Below are positions 7,594 to 12,738 of a stretch of DNA of 12,738 nt, one piece after another; the stretch's first letter is position 1; every line of letters begins with the position of its first letter. Both the position numbers and the translations under genes were made by a program. A model generated the notes under the pieces. It was not told the DNA's origin and made no database searches. It was given only the letters and a program-made list of their open reading frames with translations. This DNA comes from Labilithrix sp. (GTDB taxonomy: Bacteria > Myxococcota > Polyangia > Polyangiales > Polyangiaceae), in assembly GCA_028287035.1 (NCBI GenBank), contig JAQBQL010000146.1, positions 1-12,738 of the forward strand. The letters run 5' to 3'.

Positions 7594-8565
7594 TCAGGCG
7601 CGGGCGAGCGTCCGGTCGTGCCAGAGCAGCATCTCGATCGCCCCGGGACCGCGATTGAACGGATAATCGTGGGGGCCCGGCACCTCCGCGAAGTCGTGCG
7701 CGATGCCCGCGCTCTTCCAGGCCGCCGAGCAGCGGACGAGCGCCTTCTCGAAGTAGTCCTCGGTGCTCGTGAGGAGCCGGAGTGCGAGCTTCGGGTTCTT
7801 CGCGCGGGCGGCGCGAGCGAGCTCGGTGAGCTCCGGGATCTGCTCGGCGCCGATCGCCGCCTGGAGGCTGCCCACCGCGCCGAGCTGCTCGGGATTCCCG
7901 AGGCCGACCCGCAGCGCGACCGCGCCGCCGAGCGACACGCCGTCGATGCCCACCGACGCCGGGGCGGCGAGCGTGGGCACCTCAGCCCGCACGCGCGGCA
8001 GCACCACCTCGAGGAGGTAGCGGCCGTAGTCGCGGATGGGCGCTGGCTTCCGCAGATCCAGATCAGGCACGTACGGGCACACCACCACGAGGCCCTCGAA
8101 GGGCTGCGCGGCGAGCGACGCGTTCGTGGCGGCGCGGCGCTCCGGGTCGGAGAACCCCTCGTAGTCGGCATCGGTCAGCGGCGGCGCGCACAGGCGCTCG
8201 ATCGCGCGGAGCAGCAGGTAGTCGCGTGGCCAGCCGAGCACCCCCTCGGCCGGACCCTTCATGGCCTCGCCGCGCCCATGGAGCGCGAAGAGCACCGGGA
8301 GCTTCTCGCCAGGCCTCGCCCACGAGGGCACGACGACGACGGCGCGGCCGCCGCTCTCGAACGACCAGGTCGCGGTGCCGACCTGCCCGCGCGGCAGCGG
8401 CGCGGCATCCCCCAACGGATCGGGCGCCGGGGGCATGTCGGGGAGCTTCGTCGGCAGCGGGGGATCGGCTCGCCCCGCACGCTGGGCGCCCGCGCACCCC
8501 TTGCATCCGGCGGCGGCGAGCGCGAGCGGCGCCGCGGCCGACAGGAACGAGCGGCGTCCGATCAT
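7594..8565 (-). CDS. Tat-type lipoprotein with alpha/beta-hydrolase (esterase) fold
   Basis: A 323-residue exported hydrolase. The N-terminus reads GRRSFLSAAAPLALAAAGC: a twin-arginine motif (R4 R5) followed by a lipobox with C21, so it is probably exported folded by Tat and lipid-anchored. A Pro-rich spacer (about 35-60) precedes the catalytic domain, whose VLFALHGRGE (91-100) is the oxyanion-hole strand. The nucleophile elbow is GVSLGG with S211. Likely acid and base are D270 (TSTEDYFEK) and H299 (GPHDYPFN), the order and spacing seen in esterase-D/feruloyl-esterase-like (CE1-type) enzymes. Its substrate is unknown. ATG at 8565 is preceded by a purine-rich site (8572-8580) and lies 16 bases after the stop of the small gene at 8582, suggesting one transcript. 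C24 next to C21 and C126/C163 could form disulfides. Confidence 0.87.
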   Translation of the reverse strand: MIGRRSFLSAAAPLALAAAGCKGCAGAQRAGRADPPLPTKLPDMPPAPDPLGDAAPLPRGQVGTATWSFESGGRAVVVVPSWARPGEKLPVLFALHGRGEAMKGPAEGVLGWPRDYLLLRAIERLCAPPLTDADYEGFSDPERRAATNASLAAQPFEGLVVVCPYVPDLDLRKPAPIRDYGRYLLEVVLPRVRAEVPTLAAPASVGIDGVSLGGAVALRVGLGNPEQLGAVGSLQAAIGAEQIPELTELARAARAKNPKLALRLLTSTEDYFEKALVRCSAAWKSAGIAHDFAEVPGPHDYPFNRGPGAIEMLLWHDRTLARA

Positions 8566-8571
8566 CCGGCG

Positions 8572-8580
8572 CCCCCTTCC
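8572..8580 (-). promoter_or_regulatory. Ribosome-binding site of the esterase lipoprotein
   Basis: GGAAGGGGG on the coding strand, 6 bases before the ATG at 8565, in the short gap after the preceding gene. It supports that start, which also keeps the twin-arginine motif near the N-terminus. Confidence 0.6.
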
Positions 8581-8581
8581 C

Positions 8582-8989
8582 TCACTCCTCGGGGGGCGAC
8601 GGGCTCTTGCCGGTCGCCTCGCGAACGAGGTCGCTCAGGCCCGGGTCGCTGCGCATCTGGTCGCGCAGCACGTTCTTGATGTCGCCGACCTCGGCGGGCG
8701 ACAGACCCTTCAGGTTCTTCGTCGCCTCGTCCACCTTCAAATCGACATAGCCATTCACGTCGACCTCCCCTGCCCTGAGCCGCGCGAGCGGCGTTGCGGG
8801 CGTTGCGGGCGAGGCAGCGGCCGTCGCGTCCGTCCTGCCGGGCCCCTCGCTGCCGTGGGTCTGTGCCGCGCGCTCCGTGCGCTCGACCTTGAACGGCGCC
8901 GACGCGCCACCCGCCTTGTCCGTGCCGGGCGCGCCGGTGTCCGGGGCCTGCGGAATGCCCCCGCCTTTTCCGATGCGGTCGATCGCCAT
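8582..8989 (-). CDS. Small protein of unknown function with a C-terminal helical domain
   Basis: A 135-residue protein, MAIDRIGKGGG at its start, with no signal peptide or membrane segment. Residues 1-66 are Gly/Ala/Pro/Thr-rich and probably disordered. Residues 67-127 form a compact charged helical domain that starts with LARLRAGEVDVNGYVDLKV and continues with GLSPAEVGDIKNVLRDQM and DPGLSDLVREATG. The tail is SPSPPEE. I do not recognise the family; the length, disordered N-terminus and helical C-terminus are reminiscent of small secretion-apparatus or anti-sigma-like proteins, but this is shape only. ATG at 8989 is chosen because GGAG lies 6 bases upstream; an ATG four codons earlier (9001) lacks such a site. 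The gene follows the 177-residue small protein at 9039-9572 and shares its design, so the two may work together. Confidence 0.75.
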   Translation of the reverse strand: MAIDRIGKGGGIPQAPDTGAPGTDKAGGASAPFKVERTERAAQTHGSEGPGRTDATAAASPATPATPLARLRAGEVDVNGYVDLKVDEATKNLKGLSPAEVGDIKNVLRDQMRSDPGLSDLVREATGKSPSPPEE

Positions 8990-8995
8990 GGGATG

Positions 8996-8999
8996 CTCC
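8996..8999 (-). promoter_or_regulatory. Ribosome-binding site deciding the start at 8989
   Basis: GGAG on the coding strand, 6 bases before the ATG at 8989. It lies inside the alternative reading from 9001, whose own upstream region has no purine-rich site. This favours the shorter protein. Confidence 0.5.
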
Positions 9000-9038
9000 A
9001 TTCTAGCGGATCTCGAGGCGCCCGCGGACCCACTACGT

Positions 9039-9572
9039 TCAGCGAATGTTACCGATGGCCGTCTTCACGGTGTCGTGCTCGGCCTTGAGCACGTTGGACA
9101 GCGTCGAGAACGTGCGGTTCTGCGCGTTCACGTCCTCCTGGATCTTCAGGTAGTAGAGGTTCATGTCGGCGCTCTGCTGGAGCGACGCCTCGAGGCTGCC
9201 GTCGCCGGGAGCGCCCGCGCCCGTGCCGGTGGCTCCGCTGGTCGAGCCGGCCACGCCGGTCGCGGACATGGCCGCCGCCGAGAGGCTGCTGGCAGTCGGA
9301 CGGACGCCGCTTCCGCCGGGGCCTTCGGGGGAGCCCGCATGGGTGCCCGAGCCGGGCATCGGGATGCCGAGGGCGCCCGTGCCGCTGGCGCCGCGCACCG
9401 CGACGGCCATGAGCGGCGCGCCGGGGAGCACCTTCATCGCGGTCTCGGCGCCGCGCACGATGCCCTGCGCCAGGATCTGCTTGAAGGCGCCGCGCGCCGG
9501 CGTCGGGGTGACGCGGGGCTGGGTGGTGGCGACGGTGACGTCGGGGCGCGCCGAGATGCTCGAAGGTTCCAT
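9039..9572 (-). CDS. Small protein of unknown function; C-terminal helix resembles secretion needle/rod subunits
   Basis: A 177-residue protein from ATG 9572, the only start with a strong ribosome-binding site; the same frame extends upstream to 10046 but there it is antisense-like Arg/Ser-rich shadow of another gene. It has no signal peptide. Residues 29-61 form a hydrophobic, probably helical segment (FKQILAQGIVRGAETAMKVL). Residues 62-128 are a Gly/Ser/Thr/Ala linker. Residues 135-177 are a charged helical end: MNLYYLKIQEDVNAQNRTF then STLSNVLKAEHDTVKTAIGN. The pattern of an LxxxQ helix followed by a polar Ser/Asn-rich helix ending in basic and hydrophobic residues recalls type III secretion needle (SctF) and inner-rod (SctI) C-termini. 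The resemblance is weak and no other secretion gene is in view. It is followed after about 49 bases by the other small gene. Confidence 0.75.
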   Translation of the reverse strand: MEPSSISARPDVTVATTQPRVTPTPARGAFKQILAQGIVRGAETAMKVLPGAPLMAVAVRGASGTGALGIPMPGSGTHAGSPEGPGGSGVRPTASSLSAAAMSATGVAGSTSGATGTGAGAPGDGSLEASLQQSADMNLYYLKIQEDVNAQNRTFSTLSNVLKAEHDTVKTAIGNIR

Positions 9573-9576
9573 GACT

Positions 9577-9582
9577 CTCCCT
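9577..9582 (-). promoter_or_regulatory. Ribosome-binding site deciding the start at 9572
   Basis: AGGGAG on the coding strand, 4 bases before the ATG at 9572. It is the best Shine-Dalgarno match in this part of the window and fixes the start of the 177-residue protein against the longer upstream frame. Confidence 0.65.
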
Positions 9583-9631
9583 GGGTTACGAGGTCCGGAT
9601 TGCCCGGAGCTGACGGGCCTGTCGGCCGACC

Positions 9632-9659
9632 CTTCACCCGGTTGCGTGGTCGGGTGAAG
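9632..9659 (-). other. Perfect 9-bp inverted repeat between the lipoprotein and the small-gene pair
   Basis: CTTCACCCG (9632-9640) and CGGGTGAAG (9651-9659) are exact reverse complements around a 10-base loop. A 10-base palindrome, GTCGGCCGAC (9621-9630), adjoins it. The structure lies 19 bases after the lipoprotein stop and about 60 bases before the start of the next gene. On the transcribed strand no U-run follows the stem, so it is not a standard intrinsic terminator. It could be a processing or attenuation hairpin, or an operator for a dimeric regulator. Seen directly; the role is inference. Confidence 0.5.
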
Positions 9660-9678
9660 AAAACCGGGGTCTCCTCCG

Positions 9679-12354
9679 TCAGCGCGCCCACGCGATGCGG
9701 GCGCGTCGGGCGCGCTTGTCCGCGGAGGCCGGTCCGTCGTCGTTGAAGAAGAGCCCCGTGCGATCGAGGACGAGCGCCACGTCGAGCGACGGCGGACCGT
9801 CGAGCGTGAGCAGCGGATAGGCGCGCGGCTGCGGGGCGCCGAGGTCCAGCGCGTCGAGCGCGATGGCCTCCGCGCTGCTCCGCGCGAGGACGACGTGGAG
9901 GCCCCTCGAGTACGGCTCGAGCGCCACCGACGTCGCGGCGCCCTCGCCGGCGAGCGGCAGCTTGGTGACGCGATCGCGCGGAGCTCCGTCCGGGCCGAGG
10001 CGCACCAGCATCGCGCCGTAGCCGCTCGCCGAGGAGGGGGGAGCACCGAGCGGCGCCTCCTCGATCCACGCGACGGCCACCCCCGCGTCCGGCGCGAGCG
10101 CCAGCTGCGGGGTGCGGGAGTGTGCTGCCGTGGCGAGCAGCCGCTGCTCGGCGACGAGCGGCTTCGCGTCGCGCGAGCCGACCGCCGCGGCGTAGATGTC
10201 GGCCATGCCGTCGCGCGGGCTCTCGCGCGGGTCGGCCCACGCGAGCCACACGCGGTCGCCCGCGGCGAGCGCGACGAGATCGCTGGCGTCGCCCGGAGCG
10301 TTCGTCACGCGCTCCCCCGCGTTGCGCGACAGATCGAGCCCGAGGCGCGTCGCGTACACTTCACCGTTGCCGTCGCGCCCGTCGACCCACGCGACGATCC
10401 AGCTGCCGCCCGCCCAGGCGATGGCGACGTCGCTCGCGTCGCCCTTGGCCGTCGTGAGCTGCACTTCGCCCGTCTTCTTGCCGTGCCGGTCGACGCGGGT
10501 GACGTGGACCTCGGGGTCGCCGTTGTCGCGCGCCACCCACGCGATCGCTGCGCCGTCCTCCGGCTTCTCGGCGGGGGCAGCCGCGACGCCGCCCACCTGG
10601 AGCGCGCGGTTCGTGATGACGGTCGGCGGGCCCACGCTGCCGGCAGCGTCGATGGCGCGGGTCGTGAGGAGCAGCGTCGCCGTGCGCGCGTCCTCGAGGC
10701 CGCCGCGGCCCTTCGCAGGTGCCGGCTCGGGGCGGGCAGCAAGGCTCGCGAGGACCGCCTCGTCGCCGACGTGGACGAGCGCCAGATCGACCACTGTGTC
10801 GCCCGTGGACACCGCGGTGATGTCGGCGACCTGCGGCGCGCCCGGCGGTGGGGGCACGGCCTTGGGGGCGGCGAGGTTCGTGCGCGTGCGGATCTCCGCG
10901 GCGCGAACGCGGGCGGGCGTCTCGCCCGAGATGGCGAGCGCGACGCAGAGCTCGTGGTCGCACGACATGCCCCAGGCCATCGACGCGGGATCCGACCCGA
11001 AGCCGAGCACCTCGCGCTGGATCGGCAGGAGCGCGGCGTCGGTCCGCGTGATGCTCGGGAGGATGGGCGCATCGAGGCAGCGGGACGAGCCGGGATCGCA
11101 GTCGCGCTGCGGCGCGAGGATGGCGAACCCGACGTCGGTGGCGACGAGCTCCGGGTTGCCGCGGCTCATCACCTCCACCGCGATAGCCTTGCCGTCGATC
11201 GCCGGCCCCGCTCCGAGATGCGCGCCGTACACGTGACGCGCGTCCCCGGCGCCCTTGTGGGCCGGGGCCTCGTAGAGGACGGCGGCTCCGGCCTTGCCGG
11301 CGGCGAGCGCGAGCAGCGTGGCGCCCCCGCGGCCCTCGATGATGCGCCGCGCGGGCTCCACGGTGCCGTCGTCGGTGAGGGCGGCGGCGCCGACCGCCGG
11401 GTCCTCACCGGTGCGGTCGGTCCACGCGAACACGAGACGCGAAGGCGTGCGGCCCACCTCGATGTCCCCGCTGACGATGCCGCGGCTGACCACGACGACC
11501 GGCGCCGCCGCGGGCCGACCATCGGCGTCGAGCTTCAGGTAGGTGAGGGCGCCGCTCTTCGTGTCGACGCTCGGGCCCGCGGCCGCCTTGGCGACGGGCT
11601 TCAGGCCGGCGGCGGGCGTGACCGCGCTGATCGTCGAGATGCCGACGCCGCCCGGCACCTCGAGCGCGTGCCAGCCGATCACGTTCTTCACGATGCGGGC
11701 CGGCGCGCCGCGCACCTTCCCGTCGACGTCGAGGGCGGCGACGAGGACGTTCGCGTTGCCCGCGCGCGTCTCCTCGGCCCACACCGCCACCGAGCCGGCG
11801 TCGGTCGCGATGACGTCGACCCAGACGATGTCATCGGTGGTGCGCGCGAGCTCGACGGGCTTCTCGCGAGGGACACCATCCTCGTTGAGCACGACCGACC
11901 AGAGGGCCTCGCCGCCGCGATCGGTGAGGACCGTCCACGCCAGCGCGAAGCCGGGGGTGCCGCCGCGGGTGGGCCGGACCACGAGCGTCGTCGCGTCCAC
12001 GGGGGTCGTCGCGATCGTGATCGCGCCGCCGCGCGGCTCGCCGACGCCGGTGACGGGCGTCGCGACGACGCGGCGACTCGTTCCCTCGGCGCCCGTGATC
12101 CACGCCACCATTCCGCTGTGCGCCCCCTCGGTGCGCGCCATGAAGGGGCCGATCGTGTGGTCCCCGATCGCGCCGAGCAAGTGCCCCACCACGGTCTGCG
12201 CGGCGGCGTTCGCCTTGGCGGCGGTCGCGGCGTCGCCCTCGTCGCTGCCGACCGGGGCCTTCGCGCCGCCGCCCCCGCACGCCGCGAGCGCGGTCAGCAG
12301 CGCGAGCGCCGTGAGCGCGACGGCGACCGCAGCCGCCCCGCGCCGCCTCGTCAC
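9679..12354 (-). CDS. Large lipoprotein with beta-propeller-like repeats
   Basis: An 891-residue envelope lipoprotein. GTG at 12354 is the start: it overlaps the previous stop as GTGA, has GAGGAG 8 bases upstream, and gives a clean lipoprotein signal (MTRRRG, hydrophobic core, LAAC with C26) followed by a GGGG linker. The upstream in-frame extension is shadow of the neighbouring gene. The mature protein is almost wholly beta-strand blades: a hydrophobic strand ending in [VIFL]AW, a polar turn with D/E and R, then a strand and a DG turn. Examples are FALAWTVLTDRG (136-147), LVFAWTDRTGED (307-318), AIAWVARDNGDPEVHV (603-618), IVAWVDGRDGNGEVYATR (653-670) and VWLAWADPRESP (702-713). Two Cys pairs, C419/C426 and C465/C470, suggest disulfides outside the cytoplasm. 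No catalytic motif is seen; binding or scaffold work is likely, possibly with the coupled AgmX/PglI-type protein. Confidence 0.87.
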   Translation of the reverse strand: MTRRRGAAAVAVALTALALLTALAACGGGGAKAPVGSDEGDAATAAKANAAAQTVVGHLLGAIGDHTIGPFMARTEGAHSGMVAWITGAEGTSRRVVATPVTGVGEPRGGAITIATTPVDATTLVVRPTRGGTPGFALAWTVLTDRGGEALWSVVLNEDGVPREKPVELARTTDDIVWVDVIATDAGSVAVWAEETRAGNANVLVAALDVDGKVRGAPARIVKNVIGWHALEVPGGVGISTISAVTPAAGLKPVAKAAAGPSVDTKSGALTYLKLDADGRPAAAPVVVVSRGIVSGDIEVGRTPSRLVFAWTDRTGEDPAVGAAALTDDGTVEPARRIIEGRGGATLLALAAGKAGAAVLYEAPAHKGAGDARHVYGAHLGAGPAIDGKAIAVEVMSRGNPELVATDVGFAILAPQRDCDPGSSRCLDAPILPSITRTDAALLPIQREVLGFGSDPASMAWGMSCDHELCVALAISGETPARVRAAEIRTRTNLAAPKAVPPPPGAPQVADITAVSTGDTVVDLALVHVGDEAVLASLAARPEPAPAKGRGGLEDARTATLLLTTRAIDAAGSVGPPTVITNRALQVGGVAAAPAEKPEDGAAIAWVARDNGDPEVHVTRVDRHGKKTGEVQLTTAKGDASDVAIAWAGGSWIVAWVDGRDGNGEVYATRLGLDLSRNAGERVTNAPGDASDLVALAAGDRVWLAWADPRESPRDGMADIYAAAVGSRDAKPLVAEQRLLATAAHSRTPQLALAPDAGVAVAWIEEAPLGAPPSSASGYGAMLVRLGPDGAPRDRVTKLPLAGEGAATSVALEPYSRGLHVVLARSSAEAIALDALDLGAPQPRAYPLLTLDGPPSLDVALVLDRTGLFFNDDGPASADKRARRARIAWAR

Positions 12355-12738
12355 TGCTCGATCTCCTCGTAGCTCTTCGTGACCGAGATGACGCCGGCGC
12401 GGCTCCGCGGGAAGGTCGCCCCGGCGAGCGCGCGCTGGATGCACTCGGTGAACGGCGCGTCCTGTTTGCCGCCCTTCAGCGTCGCGCCGATCATGCGGCC
12501 CTCCTGGTCGATTCCCACGGAGACCTCGACCCTTTGATGGGGCAGCTTCTTCCGCGCGCGGTACTCGGCGAGGCATTTCCGTACCGGAACGCTGCGCGCG
12601 TCGATCGCCTCACCGATGAGCTGCGTCGCCTCGATGGGCGTGTTCGCGAAGGGCTTCTCCGGGGGCGCGGCCGCGGACGAGGCTGCCGAGCCGCTCGCCC
12701 CCGGCGCGCCGGAGTCGCCGCGCGCGTCCCCGGACGCG
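12351..12738 (-). CDS. AgmX/PglI-type C-terminal domain protein (N-terminus beyond window)
   Basis: An open frame from the right edge to TGA at 12351-12353; the last 128 residues are visible. An Ala/Ser/Gly/Pro-rich linker (about 25 residues, periplasmic-spacer-like) leads to a domain of about 85 residues. It begins IDARSVPVRKCLAEYRARKK, continues VEVSVGIDQEGRMIGATLKG, then FTECIQRALAGATFP and a final strand before EEIEQ. This matches the pattern of the AgmX/PglI C-terminal domain typical of myxobacteria: a helix with Cys, a beta strand with a DGR-type turn, a second Cys in xxCIxxAL, then FP, distantly TonB-like in fold. The two Cys probably form a disulfide. Proteins of this type occur in envelope and motility systems, but the function of this one cannot be fixed without its N-terminus. 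Its stop overlaps the lipoprotein start by 4 bases. Confidence 0.82.
   Translation of the reverse strand, partial: ASGDARGDSGAPGASGSAASSAAAPPEKPFANTPIEATQLIGEAIDARSVPVRKCLAEYRARKKLPHQRVEVSVGIDQEGRMIGATLKGGKQDAPFTECIQRALAGATFPRSRAGVISVTKSYEEIEQ
12363..12368 (-). promoter_or_regulatory. Ribosome-binding site of the beta-propeller lipoprotein
   Basis: GAGGAG on the coding strand, 8 bases before the GTG at 12354, lying within the last codons of the upstream gene. Together with the GTGA overlap it supports the GTG start and translational coupling. Confidence 0.6.

Noticed and set aside
9632..9659. Intrinsic terminator after the lipoprotein gene
   Set aside because: The stem is good, but no U-run follows it on the transcribed strand; the A-run lies on the other side.
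9573..10046. N-terminal extension of the small protein at 9039-9572
   Set aside because: The extra 158 residues are Ser/Arg-rich, overlap the lipoprotein gene on the same strand in another frame, and the strong ribosome-binding site sits at 9577-9582.
9895..12372. An 825-codon open frame on the plus strand
   Set aside because: Antisense to the lipoprotein, Arg/Asp-rich composition typical of a shadow frame, and no family motif.
12355..12576. N-terminal extension of the lipoprotein to 12576
   Set aside because: The extension is Arg/Pro/Gly-rich, out of frame with the real AgmX/PglI-type gene in the same bases, and would bury the lipoprotein signal.

Overview
The window is very GC-rich and is coded entirely on the minus strand, so genes run from high to low coordinates. 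I see ten protein-coding genes, two of them cut by the window edges. There are no RNA genes, mobile elements or CRISPR arrays, and no gene-free stretch longer than about 120 bases. Several traits point to a myxobacterium (Myxococcota, probably Polyangiales-like): Hanks-type Ser/Thr kinases with a short receptor tail, one carrying a zinc-ribbon N-terminus; an AgmX/PglI-type C-terminal domain; Asp-Ala-Gly linkers in secreted proteins; and a large repeat-built lipoprotein. The assignment rests on gene content and composition only.

Layout in transcription order, right to left. (1) 12738-12351: the C-terminal end of an AgmX/PglI-type (TonB-like fold) protein. Its stop codon overlaps by 4 bases (GTGA) with (2) 12354-9679, an 891-residue lipoprotein made of beta-propeller-like repeats. 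A 106-base gap holding a perfect 9-bp stem follows. (3) 9572-9039 and (4) 8989-8582 are two small unrecognised proteins. Both have long low-complexity N-terminal parts and short charged helical C-terminal domains. (5) 8565-7594 is a Tat-type lipoprotein with an alpha/beta-hydrolase (esterase) fold. (6) 7545-4861 is an 894-residue PEP-synthase/PPDK-family phosphotransferase with the phospho-histidine domain at its extreme C-terminus. It shares a GTGA stop/start with (7) 4864-3923, an RluA-type pseudouridine synthase. (8) 3959-3375 is a small secreted protein of unknown function whose start overlaps gene 7. After a 118-base gap come two tandem paralogous transmembrane Ser/Thr kinases: (9) 3256-1664 and (10) 1615 to beyond the left edge, the second with an N-terminal zinc ribbon.

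Genes 1+2 form one coupled unit. Genes 3 to 5 are closely spaced and may form a second, and genes 6 to 8 are tightly coupled or overlapping. The kinases form a final pair that could be co-transcribed with them or have their own promoter in the 118-base gap. Much of the content concerns the cell envelope: two lipoproteins, a secreted protein, two transmembrane kinases and the AgmX/PglI-type protein. The best candidates for something undescribed are the small pair at 8582-9572 and the dikinase-like enzyme of unknown acceptor coupled to a pseudouridine synthase. No gene here shows clear degradation or signs of recent transfer.
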